Counted from the first letter of the stretch, positions 1 through 7,551 are shown. The stretch: 40,002 bases of DNA from Anaerolineae bacterium (GCA_025062415.1 JANXAH010000218.1:1-40002); one strand, 5' to 3'. A program made the numbers and translations. The notes: generated by a model from the sequence alone, not told the origin.

Positions 1-3
1 ACG

Positions 4-153
4 ATGACATACCTGGTGGCTGCCTATACGGTCTTTTGGGGGCTGACCTTTGTGCTGGTCTTTTCCATCTGGGCCCGTCAGCGCCGTCTGGAGCGGGAAC
101 TGGCGCGGCTGGAGGAGCAACTGCGTCGGTCGGAGCCGCAGGCCCGTGAGTGA
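4..153 (+). CDS. CcmD-like small membrane protein (49 aa)
   Basis: A 49-residue reading frame begins at the first ATG of the window. It has one N-terminal membrane span (about residues 3-22, YLVAAYTVFWGLTF) followed by a strongly basic and acidic amphipathic tail (RQRRLERELARLEEQLRR). This size and layout are those of CcmD, the small inner-membrane subunit of the System I cytochrome c maturation ABC exporter that helps release haem-loaded CcmE. Such genes usually follow ccmC, so the upstream neighbour outside the window is probably a Ccm component; this is inference. The ribosome-binding site lies off the window and the true start could be further upstream. Alternative: an unrelated single-span peptide, since CcmD is defined mostly by topology. 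Confidence 0.6.
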   Translation: MTYLVAAYTVFWGLTFVLVFSIWARQRRLERELARLEEQLRRSEPQARE

Positions 154-451
154 TATTCCAAGAAAATATTTTTGGGGTGGCGGCCTCGCCGTCACCGCGA
201 AAAAAATCTTCTTTTTAGGGCCGCGCAACCGGCTGGAAGCCCGTGCAGCGGGGCCGCAGGCCAAAAGGCCAAAGTCGGGGAAAAGAGAGTAAATCCCTCA
301 TTTTCGGGGAATCTGGAGTGGGTTCCCCGCCTCCAGGAGAAGGGAGGCCAGGAGAATGAGGGGGGTCAAATCTCCCCTCGTTTCTTGAGGGTAAGAGTGC
401 CCGAGGATAAGCGGGACGAATTCAGCCCGTATTGCTCCCTTCATTGGTGAA
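154..451. other. Gene-free spacer, 298 bp
   Basis: No convincing coding frame. It holds an A/T-rich run near 160-176 and a weak GCCTCC/GGAGGC stem near 326-349. It also has the string AAAGGCCAAAGTCGGGG (264-280), which recurs with one mismatch at 24423-24439, suggesting a small dispersed element. No clear promoter for the MFS gene was recognised. Confidence 0.5.
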
Positions 452-1702
452 ATGATCCATCGGGAGGCTTCGCGACACCTCTGGAGGACCGTCTTCTGGG
501 TTTCTTTCCCGTTCGGCATTCTCTCCTTTGTGCTCCCGATATACAGCCGAGAACTGGGAGCCACAGCGCTGGAAGTCGGGGCCCTGTTCACCGTGATGTC
601 TTTCGGCCCCGTAGTGGTCCGGCCGTTTCTGGGGCGGGCGCTGGACCGATGGGGGCGGCGTCCATTCCTGGTTCTGGGACTGGGGGCCTACGTCGTCTCC
701 ATGCTCCTGTTCACCCTGGCGTGGACGGTCCGGACACTCACCCTGGCCCGGTTCACTCAAGGGTGGGGGGACGCTTTCCTTTGGCTCACGGCCTATACAA
801 TCGTGGCGGACCTGGCATTGGAGGAGGACCGAGGGCATACCTTTGGGCAGATTGACGAGGCCTACTATCGGGGGGCGATCCTGGGTTCCCTGGTGGGCTT
901 TGGGGTTCTGTTCGCCTTTCGTCGGGCAGGGCACTCCCTTTCGGAGACGTGGCCATGGCTTTTTGCCCTCTATACCCTCTCCGCTCTGGTCGCCCTCTGG
1001 TTCGGCTGGCGCGGCGTCCCAGAGACCCGTCCCCAGAATCGCGCGCCCGTGGAGAGCCGTCCCCTTTCTGGGCAATTGCTGGCCCTGATGGGGATCGTCT
1101 TTATAACGGGGGCCTCCGGGATGATGGTCTGGCCCCTCCTGATGCTTTTCCTGCAGGATTCCCTGGGCGCCGGGACGGAACAACTGGCGATGGCCTACCT
1201 GCCCGCAGCGCTGGTCAGCAGTTTCCTTCCCTCCCGGACAGGGCGCATTGCCGACCGATGGGGGCGGAAGGGACCGATGATCGTGGGGCTGGTGATCGGA
1301 GCGCTGGCTTCGGCGCTGATCCCCTCCTTGCGAAATCTGTTCCTATTGGCCTTCCTGTGGTTGCTGGAGAGTGTGGGGTACTGCATTTCTCTCCCCGCCG
1401 AACGTGCCTTTGTTGCTGACATTGCTGGAGAAGACACGCGCGGGACCAGTTACGGGCTCTATACCTTCGCCTATTTTCTGGGGGCTATGGTGGGGCCGCT
1501 GGCAGGGGGATGGCTCTACGATGCTGTCGGGCAGGTTGCCCCGTTCTACCTCAATGCGGGCGTTCTGAGCCTGGGGGCCCTACTGGTGGGGCTGGTTTTG
1601 AAGGAAAGCCGCCCGGCGGGCGCCGAGTTCGTGCCGTCCCCTCCGTCTTTCGGAGTCGCCGACCAGGAGAATCGCCTCGGTGAACGCAGATATACGGGCT
1701 GA
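452..1702 (+). CDS. MFS transporter, drug/metabolite exporter type
   Basis: A 416-residue protein with about 12 hydrophobic segments, the usual length for a 12-TM major facilitator. The two halves each carry the loop 2-3 signature: GRALDRWGRRPFLVLG near residue 62, and GRIADRWGRKGP near residue 265. This duplication is the family hallmark and indicates proton-coupled transport of a small solute across the cytoplasmic membrane. The substrate cannot be read from sequence; similarity is to multidrug-type exporters. Its stop lies inside the next gene, whose GTG start overlaps by 23 bp, so the two are probably translated together. The start ATG at 452 follows a rather weak ribosome-binding site. 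Confidence 0.85.
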   Translation: MIHREASRHLWRTVFWVSFPFGILSFVLPIYSRELGATALEVGALFTVMSFGPVVVRPFLGRALDRWGRRPFLVLGLGAYVVSMLLFTLAWTVRTLTLARFTQGWGDAFLWLTAYTIVADLALEEDRGHTFGQIDEAYYRGAILGSLVGFGVLFAFRRAGHSLSETWPWLFALYTLSALVALWFGWRGVPETRPQNRAPVESRPLSGQLLALMGIVFITGASGMMVWPLLMLFLQDSLGAGTEQLAMAYLPAALVSSFLPSRTGRIADRWGRKGPMIVGLVIGALASALIPSLRNLFLLAFLWLLESVGYCISLPAERAFVADIAGEDTRGTSYGLYTFAYFLGAMVGPLAGGWLYDAVGQVAPFYLNAGVLSLGALLVGLVLKESRPAGAEFVPSPPSFGVADQENRLGERRYTG

Positions 1703-2321
1703 ACTGATGCGCCTGACCCACCTTCCATCATGGGATCGGGTCCAGCACGACGAGTGGGACGTCTATAGCAACTTCATTTACACGACGTATTCCCTGGACC
1801 AATTGCGTCGGGAAATCCGCCGGGCTGCGGAAGCCTTTATGCTCCCTTTGCGCCCCTTCGCTGCTTATGCGATCCGTCGCTGGTACAACTTCCATACCCA
1901 TCAGATCGTGTTGGAGATGTTCTGTGCCCACCCGCGGGTCCTCCGGGAGGAAGATCCCCGACATCCGTGGGTGGATTTCTATGTGGACGGTATCCCCTTT
2001 GACCTGAAACTGACGGAGTTTCCCCGCCGCTATCCGGGTTCTGTGGACGAGGCTCGGGCCGAACCGCGCTCCCTGGTCAATTGGCTTTACACCCATCAAT
2101 CAGCGGAAAGGCGATACCATCTGGCGAACCGTATCTTTGTCGTCTTTCACCACACGCAGGATCCCTCCCGAACCTGGGAAGTCCGACGGATGTTTGACTG
2201 GATTCGGGGCGTGGTGACGGATTTTCTGGAAGCGCCGCAATTTCTTCGGGCCAACATCACGGACCCGTTGGGGAACCGCCGTTCCCCGCTGGCGGGAATT
2301 CTCTTTTGCGTATACCCCTAA
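1680..2321 (+). CDS. Uncharacterised protein, possible PD-(D/E)XK nuclease fold
   Basis: A 213-residue soluble protein that I do not recognise as a named family. GTG at 1680 is taken as the start because AGGAG lies nine bases upstream; the frame overlaps the MFS stop. Residues 79-110 hold an E79, then D99 in WVDFYVDG, then D108-L-K110 in IPFDLKLT. Acid, Asp and Asp-x-Lys on two predicted beta strands is the layout of the PD-(D/E)XK nuclease fold seen in restriction and repair enzymes. The N-terminal third is rich in Trp, Tyr and Arg. It is followed 12 bp later by a Clp-fold proteinase. The nuclease reading is inference from a short motif; it could be an unrelated alpha/beta protein. Confidence 0.6.
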   Translation: MNADIRAELMRLTHLPSWDRVQHDEWDVYSNFIYTTYSLDQLRREIRRAAEAFMLPLRPFAAYAIRRWYNFHTHQIVLEMFCAHPRVLREEDPRHPWVDFYVDGIPFDLKLTEFPRRYPGSVDEARAEPRSLVNWLYTHQSAERRYHLANRIFVVFHHTQDPSRTWEVRRMFDWIRGVVTDFLEAPQFLRANITDPLGNRRSPLAGILFCVYP

Positions 2322-2333
2322 AGGAGGCTTACT

Positions 2334-3185
2334 ATGGGTGATCTCCTTACCCTCTTCTGGATTCTGCTATTGCTTCAGGCCTTTGTCCCTCTCTTTCAGA
2401 AGCGGTTGCTCCTGGCCCGGCGTCAGATGGCCATCCGCGCCCTTGAGGTGAAGCGCAAAAGTCGGGTCATCACGATGATCCACCGTCAGGAGACGATGAG
2501 CCTGCTGGGGTTTCCCATCGCCCGCTACATTGATATTGAGGACTCAGAGCGGGTCCTGCGGGCCATTCGGCTCACGCCGCCCGATATGCCCATAGACCTG
2601 GTCCTGCATACTCCTGGCGGGCTGGTGCTGGCCGCGGAGCAGATTGCGTGTGCGCTGAAGCGCCATCAGGGAAAAGTGACCGTCTTTGTCCCCCACTATG
2701 CGCTCTCCGGCGGGACGCTCATCGCACTGGCTGCGGACGAAATCGTGATGGACCCCAACGCTGTGCTGGGTCCAGTGGACCCTCAACTGGGAGGTCCCCA
2801 GGGACACTATTACCCGGCAGCGTCTATCCTGAAGGCGCTGGAGGAGCCCAACCCCAACCGGGACGACCACACGCTGATCCTGGGGGATGTGGCCCGGAAG
2901 GCCATCCGTCAGGTCTATGAGACAGTTTTTGCGCTGATCCAGGATAAAATGCCGGAGGAACAGGCGAAGGAAGTGGCCCGTGCCCTCAGCGAGGGGCGCT
3001 GGACTCACGACTATCCCATAGACTACGAGCAGGCGAAGGCCCTGGGGCTTCCGGTCAGCGACGAGATGCCGCGGGAAATCTACGACCTGATGGACCTGTA
3101 TCCGCAGACCTCCCAGCAGCGGCCGGGGGTGGAGTTCATCCCGATGCCCTATCATCCTGCCCAGCCCCCGCGCCGGGGGCGGTAG
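2334..3185 (+). CDS. Membrane-anchored Clp-fold serine proteinase (SDH/SppA-like)
   Basis: A 283-residue protein preceded by a strong AAAGGAGG site. Residues 3-22 form a hydrophobic N-terminal anchor. A Clp/crotonase-fold core follows: LHTPGG (91-96) matches the oxyanion-hole strand and HYALSGGTLIALAADEIVMD contains the probable nucleophile Ser125, a pattern of the serine dehydrogenase proteinase family (SDH_sah, related to SppA). GPVDPQLG then follows as in that family. These proteins degrade membrane or signal peptides or act in quality control; the substrate here is unknown. It ends about 50 bp before a convergent methyltransferase gene. The Lys/His partner of the nucleophile cannot be assigned by eye. 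Confidence 0.85.
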   Translation: MGDLLTLFWILLLLQAFVPLFQKRLLLARRQMAIRALEVKRKSRVITMIHRQETMSLLGFPIARYIDIEDSERVLRAIRLTPPDMPIDLVLHTPGGLVLAAEQIACALKRHQGKVTVFVPHYALSGGTLIALAADEIVMDPNAVLGPVDPQLGGPQGHYYPAASILKALEEPNPNRDDHTLILGDVARKAIRQVYETVFALIQDKMPEEQAKEVARALSEGRWTHDYPIDYEQAKALGLPVSDEMPREIYDLMDLYPQTSQQRPGVEFIPMPYHPAQPPRRGR

Positions 3186-3189
3186 GGAT

Positions 3190-3232
3190 AAATGGGGGCG
3201 GCGCTGAAGATATGGCGACGCCCCCTTTAAAA
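3190..3232. terminator. Stem-loop between convergent genes
   Basis: GGGGGCG (3194-3200) pairs with CGCCCCC (3219-3225), flanked by A-rich and T-rich sides (TTTAAAAAT on the plus strand). The position, between a plus and a minus gene that converge, fits a bidirectional transcription terminator. Confidence 0.5.
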
Positions 3233-3235
3233 ATC

Positions 3236-4069
3236 TCATTTCTCCATTTCCAGAATCCCGTGTTGCACCAGCCAGCGGCATCCGCACGAAGGGCACTGGC
3301 AGACCTGATCCATCCTCACCAATCCCACCTGGCCACACTCCGGACAGCGAAGGATTTCCTCCAGCGGTCGGACTCCGCCACCGATGGGATGACCGGTTTT
3401 GCGGGCCCAGACCAGATCGTAGTAGACTTGCCAGGGCTGGACGTGAATTCGCTCCAGGGGCAGGGTCTCCAGAAAGGCGACAAATTGGGCCGTGGAGAAC
3501 GTCCGCCCTGGCATCAGGCGGGCCTCCGTCCCGATGCGGTTAGTCACCACCAGGATGCCCCCTGGCCGCAGAACCCGCACCATTTCCCGAACCACGGCCC
3601 TCGGGTCCGGAGTGAACTCAAGCATCTCCAAAGATGCGACGGCGTCAAAGGTGTTATCGGGAAAGGGCAAGGAACGGGCATCCCGCCGGATAAAGGCAAC
3701 CCGGTCGGCCCAGGGGCGGGTTTCCTGGAGAGCGCAAGCCAACATCCGCCGGGAGAGGTCCACTCCCACGATGTGCCCGCGAAAGCGAGGCTGGAAGAAG
3801 AGGGCCCGTGCCAGCCGCCCTGTCCCGCAACCCACGTCCAGCACCAGAGGGATCGGGATGCTATCCAGCGCCAGGGCCAGGGGAAGTCCCAGATACCACT
3901 GTTCCATCTCCTGGTCAAACCCCTTAATTCGGTCGTAGACCGGGGCAACCAAGTCGTAAAGCCAGGCAACGACCCGCGGGCCCAGATAGGTTCCCTCCGC
4001 GATCCCCAGTTGCCAGTAGAGTAGCCCACCCAATACCAGAAGACCCAGGACCACCCAGACCCACGTCAT
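3236..4069 (-). CDS. Membrane-anchored class I SAM methyltransferase with C-terminal zinc ribbon
   Basis: A 277-residue protein. Residues 2-24 form a hydrophobic anchor. A Rossmann methyltransferase core follows, with motif I LDVGCGTGRLARAL near 77-90, acidic motif II GVDLSRRM, motif LPFPDNTFDAVASLEMLEF and LRPGGILVV. The last 40 residues hold CPECG and CPSCG separated by 14 residues, a zinc-ribbon knuckle. The core resembles the UbiE/COQ5 Methyltransf_11 group, which acts on lipids, quinones or other small molecules; the anchor suggests a membrane substrate. Its ATG overlaps the stop of the upstream membrane-protein gene in an ATGA, so the pair is translationally coupled. Substrate unknown; the ribbon could bind a partner or RNA. 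Confidence 0.85.
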   Translation of the reverse strand: MTWVWVVLGLLVLGGLLYWQLGIAEGTYLGPRVVAWLYDLVAPVYDRIKGFDQEMEQWYLGLPLALALDSIPIPLVLDVGCGTGRLARALFFQPRFRGHIVGVDLSRRMLACALQETRPWADRVAFIRRDARSLPFPDNTFDAVASLEMLEFTPDPRAVVREMVRVLRPGGILVVTNRIGTEARLMPGRTFSTAQFVAFLETLPLERIHVQPWQVYYDLVWARKTGHPIGGGVRPLEEILRCPECGQVGLVRMDQVCQCPSCGCRWLVQHGILEMEK

Positions 4070-4896
4070 AAGGCCACCGCTGCCAGGAGCATTCCTCCAA
4101 CCAGCCAGAAAGCACGGGGTTTCCAGCCCATAGGATGACTGGTGGACACAAGGAGGGGAAGCAACATCAACAGGGCCAGGTAAGGAACAACCAGAGGACG
4201 ACCGTTGATCAAGAAGAGGACTATCGCAGCCAGGTATCCACCGATCCAGGCCGCCAGGCCGGACTGTTCAGGTGCCTGGCTTTTCCCGAAAGCCGCAAGG
4301 GAAAAGGCCACTGTCAGAATTGCTGAAGCAAGGGAGAGAGGGGCCAGCGCGAGGTGCCCCGCCAGCCATGGAAATCCCACCCCCATTAGAGCATGCCAGC
4401 CTGCTCCCACACTTCCCTTTCCACCGTTCCAGACGAGGGCTAACTGGGCCAGGGCAACCCCTCCCAGGGCCAGCAGGACCATACTCTCCCCCAGCGCGGC
4501 CGCCAGAATCAGAACGGTTATCAGGCCGACCGCAGCGGTTCCCAAGGCGGGCCCCACTGCGGGAAGAAAGACCATCTTTCCCCACGAGGTCAACTGGCCC
4601 AGCCAACGGGCCAGTCGGTGGGCCGGCGATCCCGGACGAGTATAAGGGGGAACTGGCCCGCTTTCTCCCAAAGACCAGGTGCGCCAGCGCCGCAGCGGCG
4701 TTGCCCAGTCCGTTGTCGCCAGGAAATGCCAGAATCGGCCCCATCCAACTCCTACCAGGAGGAGCGTCAGGAGGAGTCGCAACCCCTCCTGGGGAGAAAG
4801 CGGCCAAATTCCAGCGGCGATCCCTCCACAGGCCACGGCCCAGAGGGAGAGCCCCCAATCTTTGAAACGATTAGGAATATGGGAAAAGAAGATCAC
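4066..4896 (-). CDS. Integral membrane protein of unknown function
   Basis: A 276-residue, strongly hydrophobic protein with about eight membrane spans and few charged residues; one basic, Trp-rich loop lies near residues 60-95 (RRWRTWSLGES). The string VWNGGKGSVGAGWHALMGVG near the middle is reminiscent of the glycine-rich GGKG loop of the PlsY acylphosphate:glycerol-3-phosphate acyltransferase family (GNGGGKGVAT in that family). The resemblance is short and I do not assign function from it. GTG at 4896 is used as the start; an extended -10 element lies about 30 bp upstream. The stop overlaps the next gene by four bases, so the two products probably act together at the membrane. Confidence 0.7.
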   Translation of the reverse strand: MIFFSHIPNRFKDWGLSLWAVACGGIAAGIWPLSPQEGLRLLLTLLLVGVGWGRFWHFLATTDWATPLRRWRTWSLGESGPVPPYTRPGSPAHRLARWLGQLTSWGKMVFLPAVGPALGTAAVGLITVLILAAALGESMVLLALGGVALAQLALVWNGGKGSVGAGWHALMGVGFPWLAGHLALAPLSLASAILTVAFSLAAFGKSQAPEQSGLAAWIGGYLAAIVLFLINGRPLVVPYLALLMLLPLLVSTSHPMGWKPRAFWLVGGMLLAAVAL

Positions 4897-4922
4897 GCTC
4901 GTCTCTTCCTCGCACAGGGAAA

Positions 4923-4928
4923 ATTATA
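4923..4928 (-). promoter_or_regulatory. Extended -10 promoter for the membrane protein/methyltransferase pair
   Basis: On the minus strand TGGTATAAT is an extended -10 box with a perfect TATAAT (hexamer at 4928-4923). No good -35 is present at 17 bp, which is typical of extended -10 promoters. The predicted start of transcription is near 4916, about 20 bases before the GTG. Confidence 0.6.
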
Positions 4929-5060
4929 CCACCGATTCCCCTCTGGCGGAAACGTCTGCCCGATGGTATACTACTACAGAGATTCCCCGGCAGGTCGGGA
5001 AGCCCTCCACAGCCAGAGGGTATGATTGAGGCTTCGGATACGTAGCGCAGATATGTAGCG

Positions 5061-5376
5061 CAGGCCACCGGGCCTGCGAGGAACGCAGGCCGCCAGGCCC
5101 GTAACGCAGGCCGCCAGGCCTGCAAATGCAGGCTAACAGCCTGCGCTACAGGCTAACAGCCTGTGCTACGGTAACGCAGGCCGCCAGGCCCGTAACGCAG
5201 GCCACCAGGCCTGTAGCGTACAGGCTAACAGCCTGTGCTACGGTAGGCCACCAGGCCTGCAAGGAACGCAGGCCACCAGGCCCGTAACGCAGGCCGCCAG
5301 GCCCGCAAGGAACGCAGGCCGCCAGGCCCGTAACGCAGGCCGCCAGGCCTGCAAGCAGCGCAGGCCGCCAGGCCTG
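5061..5376. repeat. Array of short palindromes (two unit types)
   Basis: Fourteen near-identical inverted repeats lie within about 320 bp. Eleven are type A, consensus CAGGCCRCCAGGCCYG, starting at 5061, 5086, 5107, 5177, 5198, 5244, 5269, 5290, 5315, 5336 and 5361. Three are type B, CAGGCTAACAGCCTG, at 5129, 5149 and 5221. Each folds as a 6-bp stem with a 3-4 nt loop. Spacers are short and formulaic (CGTAACG, TGCAAGGAACG, TGCTACGGTAACG). The unit is REP/BIME-like. No gene is encoded; an apparent minus-strand frame rich in AWRPAL repeats is a translation artefact of the array. A further type A copy lies at 5737 and related stems at 17447-17515. Confidence 0.9.
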
Positions 5377-5413
5377 CAGGAAGGGGCTGATAGCGTGACT
5401 GCGCTTGATGAGT

Positions 5414-5457
5414 TTTAACAAATTCATCCGGACGTGATATTGCGCTTTAACAAATTC
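5414..5457. repeat. Paired direct repeat TTTAACAAATTC
   Basis: The 12-mer TTTAACAAATTC occurs at 5414-5425 and 5446-5457, start to start 32 bp, close to three helical turns. It is A/T-rich in a G/C-rich surrounding. It could be a protein-binding pair or part of a mobile remnant; no protein is implicated. Confidence 0.5.
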
Positions 5458-5480
5458 CAACAGTCGCCTTTTGTGGATGG

Positions 5481-5665
5481 GACACCCCCTCATCCCCTAC
5501 CCCCCTTCTCCCCCGCGTCGGGGGAGAAGGGGGACCAGTTTTCCCCTCCCCTCGCCCGCGTGCGAGAGTGGGGAGGGGGTCGGGGTGGGGGGTGGTTTCC
5601 GCCCCCCGCCGCCGGCGAGCGGGAGAGGGGAGGGGGCCGGGGGTGGGGTGAGGGCGAAGAACGGC
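5481..5665. repeat. G/C-skewed hairpin element with G-quadruplex-capable runs
   Basis: Starts with a perfect 14-bp stem, 5501-5514 against 5520-5533 (CCCCCTTCTCCCCC, 5-nt loop). It continues through a looser C-rich then G-rich hairpin. Two runs fit the four-G-tract rule: 5570-5592 (tracts of 4, 5, 4 and 6 G) and 5627-5648 (4, 5, 5 and 4 G). The style resembles the C/T-rich dispersed intergenic repeats common in environmental bacterial genomes. I see no coding sequence here. Confidence 0.7.
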
Positions 5666-5736
5666 GGATCGCCGGGCAATTTTTTAAGTTGCCATATCGG
5701 CCTATGTCCGGGTTAAATTTTTAAAGTTCATTAGCG

Positions 5737-5752
5737 CAGGCCACCAGGCCTG
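5737..5752. repeat. Solo type A palindrome upstream of sufC
   Basis: CAGGCCACCAGGCCTG is identical to a unit of the array at 5198-5213. It lies 21 bp before the sufC start, so it would sit in the 5' leader of that transcript and could form a hairpin close to the AAGGAGG site. Confidence 0.85.
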
Positions 5753-5773
5753 TGAACATATCAAGGAGGCCAT

Positions 5774-6556
5774 ATGGAACCCTTGCTCTTGGTTGAAAAC
5801 TTGCATGTCCACCGTCCCGGTGCAGAGGTGCTCCGGGGGGTCCATTTGACCGTCTATCCGGCCGAAGTGCACGTCCTGCTGGGCCTGAACGGCTCCGGCA
5901 AGAGCAGCCTGGCCTACACGCTGATGGGTTGCGCAGGGTATCGTCCTGCCCAGGGCCGTATCCTCTTTGACGGTGAGGACATCACCGACCTTCCCGTCTC
6001 CGAGCGGGCCCGGCGGGGTATCACCCTGGCCTGGCAGGAGCCGGCCCGCTTTGAGGGGCTGCGGACCGGCGACTACATCGCCCTGGGGATGAAAGAGCCC
6101 ACCCTCGCCCGCGTGGAGGAGGCTCTGCGAGCGGTCGCGCTGGCCCCCAACGCCTACCTGGGCCGCCCGGTGGACCAGACTCTCTCCGGCGGTGAGCGCA
6201 AACGGATAGAACTGGCCGCCGTCTACGCAATGCGCCCCCGCCTGGCGATCCTGGATGAGCCCGACTCGGGGATTGACGTCCTGGGAGTGGAAGAGATCGC
6301 AGCCCTCATCCGCAAGATGGCCGCGGAAGGGACCGCTGTTCTCCTCATCACCCATCGGGACGAGATGGCCGACGTCGCCGACCGAGCCAGTCTAATGTGT
6401 GGTGGTACGGTCGTCAAAACAGGGAGCCCGGAAGAGGTAAAGGCGTACTTCGCCCAGCGCTGTCGTCCGCACGAGGAGGCCCTGGGCGCGCAGCCCTGGG
6501 AGCCCGTCAACGGCGATGTCTACAAAGAGGTCGTTACCCGGGGGGTATGCGAATGA
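5774..6556 (+). CDS. sufC: SufC-type Fe-S cluster assembly ATPase
   Basis: A 260-residue ABC ATPase with a strong upstream AAGGAGG. Walker A is GLNGSGKSS near residue 37, the Q-loop lies in WQEPARFEG, the signature is LSGGERKRIEL, Walker B is AILDEPDSGIDVLG and the switch is ITHRDEM. The EPDSGID string after Walker B is typical of SufC rather than of transporter ATPases. SufC powers the SufB/SufD scaffold that builds iron-sulfur clusters in the cytoplasm. The next gene overlaps by four bases and encodes the SufB/D-type partner. No cysteine desulfurase (sufS) or sufU/sufE lies in the window. This resembles the two-gene SufCB-like minimal systems described in archaea and anaerobes. The C-terminal 25 residues are family-variable. 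Confidence 0.93.
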   Translation: MEPLLLVENLHVHRPGAEVLRGVHLTVYPAEVHVLLGLNGSGKSSLAYTLMGCAGYRPAQGRILFDGEDITDLPVSERARRGITLAWQEPARFEGLRTGDYIALGMKEPTLARVEEALRAVALAPNAYLGRPVDQTLSGGERKRIELAAVYAMRPRLAILDEPDSGIDVLGVEEIAALIRKMAAEGTAVLLITHRDEMADVADRASLMCGGTVVKTGSPEEVKAYFAQRCRPHEEALGAQPWEPVNGDVYKEVVTRGVCE

Positions 6557-7551
6557 AAGCCCATATGACACCCACGGCTCCTGTCTCGCTCCTTTCCCGT
6601 CGTGACCCGGCGTGGGCGCGCGACTTTGAGGCGATCCTGAAGGCCTATGAGGCCGCGGGCGGAAAAGTCTCTGCCCTCCAATCCGACCGCATCGCCAGCG
6701 CTGTCATCAGTGGCAACCGGGTCCTCTGGGTTAACGAAATCCCCGGCGTCCACATTGAGGCCGAGGAGACCCCTACCGGCATCCGGGCCCACATTCGGGT
6801 GGACCCCGGCACGCGCGTGGAGTACCCCGTCCACCTCTGCTTCGGGATGATCCCCCAGGAGGGGATTCAGGAGATTCTCCCGACCTTTGAGATCGGCGAG
6901 GGAGCGGAGGTGGGCTTCCTGGCTCACTGTACTTTCCCCAACGCTGTGAACCTTCAGCACATTATGAACGCAAAGGTCCGCATTGGGCCCTGTGCCACGA
7001 TGCGCTATACCGAAGCCCACTACCATGGCCCCTACGGGGGGATCGCCGTCCTCCCCACCAGCCATGTCATCGTGGAGGAGGGAGGCCGGTTTGAGAACGA
7101 GTTCAACCTGACCCAGGGTCGGGTGGGCCGGATGGAAATCCGGATGGAGGTGGACGTTGCTGCGCGCGGCGTGGCGGAACTGGTTGTGAAGGCCTACGGG
7201 ATGGGGGAAGATTACATCCGCGCAGAGGAGACGATCCGCCTCAATGGCCCAGACGCACGAGGACTCACCAAGACCCGCATCGCTGTTCGGGACCGGGCCG
7301 TTGGCGAGGTCTATACCACAACGGAGGGGAACGCCCCTGGCGCGCGCGGCCATATGGACTGCACGGAAATCGTCCGGGGCGAGGCCGTTGGCCGCAACAC
7401 CCCCGTCGTCATTGTCCGCAACGATCAGGCCCGGGTCACCCATGAAGCCGCTATTGGCTCCGTCAGCCGAAAGGAACTGGAAACGCTGATGGCCCGCGGC
7501 TTGAGCGAGGACGAGGCCGTGGACATCATCATCCGGGGGATGCTGGCCTAA
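6553..7551 (+). CDS. SufB/SufD-family scaffold protein, short form
   Basis: A protein of about 332 residues, shorter than SufB (about 480) or SufD (about 420). The ATG at 6553 forms an ATGA overlap with the sufC stop; ATG 6547 in the same frame is an alternative. It has the beta-helix core of the family, seen as short repeating strands with Gly and Val (VGFLAHCTFPN, GRFENEFNLTQG, EGNAPGARGHMDC). The C-terminal helical tail is THEAAIGSVSRKELETLMARGLSEDEAVDIIIRG, given here as a region rather than a motif, and it matches the SufB/D family end. Four Cys residues (in VHLCFG, AHCTFP, GPCATM and MDCTE) are candidate cluster ligands, as is the TH histidine. It would partner SufC as a homodimeric scaffold. 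Confidence 0.88.
   Translation: MKAHMTPTAPVSLLSRRDPAWARDFEAILKAYEAAGGKVSALQSDRIASAVISGNRVLWVNEIPGVHIEAEETPTGIRAHIRVDPGTRVEYPVHLCFGMIPQEGIQEILPTFEIGEGAEVGFLAHCTFPNAVNLQHIMNAKVRIGPCATMRYTEAHYHGPYGGIAVLPTSHVIVEEGGRFENEFNLTQGRVGRMEIRMEVDVAARGVAELVVKAYGMGEDYIRAEETIRLNGPDARGLTKTRIAVRDRAVGEVYTTTEGNAPGARGHMDCTEIVRGEAVGRNTPVVIVRNDQARVTHEAAIGSVSRKELETLMARGLSEDEAVDIIIRGMLA

Noticed and set aside
5041-5380. Array of repeats that might be taken for CRISPR
   Set aside because: Units are 15-16 bp palindromes, spacers are short, unequal and repeated themselves, and there are no cas genes. It is a REP-like array.
4871-5493. Minus-strand frames with AWRPAL-type repeats
   Set aside because: They are translations of the palindrome array; no ribosome-binding site or family similarity.
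6397-6546. N-terminal extension of the SufB/D gene back to 6397
   Set aside because: It lies inside sufC in another frame; the family N-terminus begins near the ATG at 6553.
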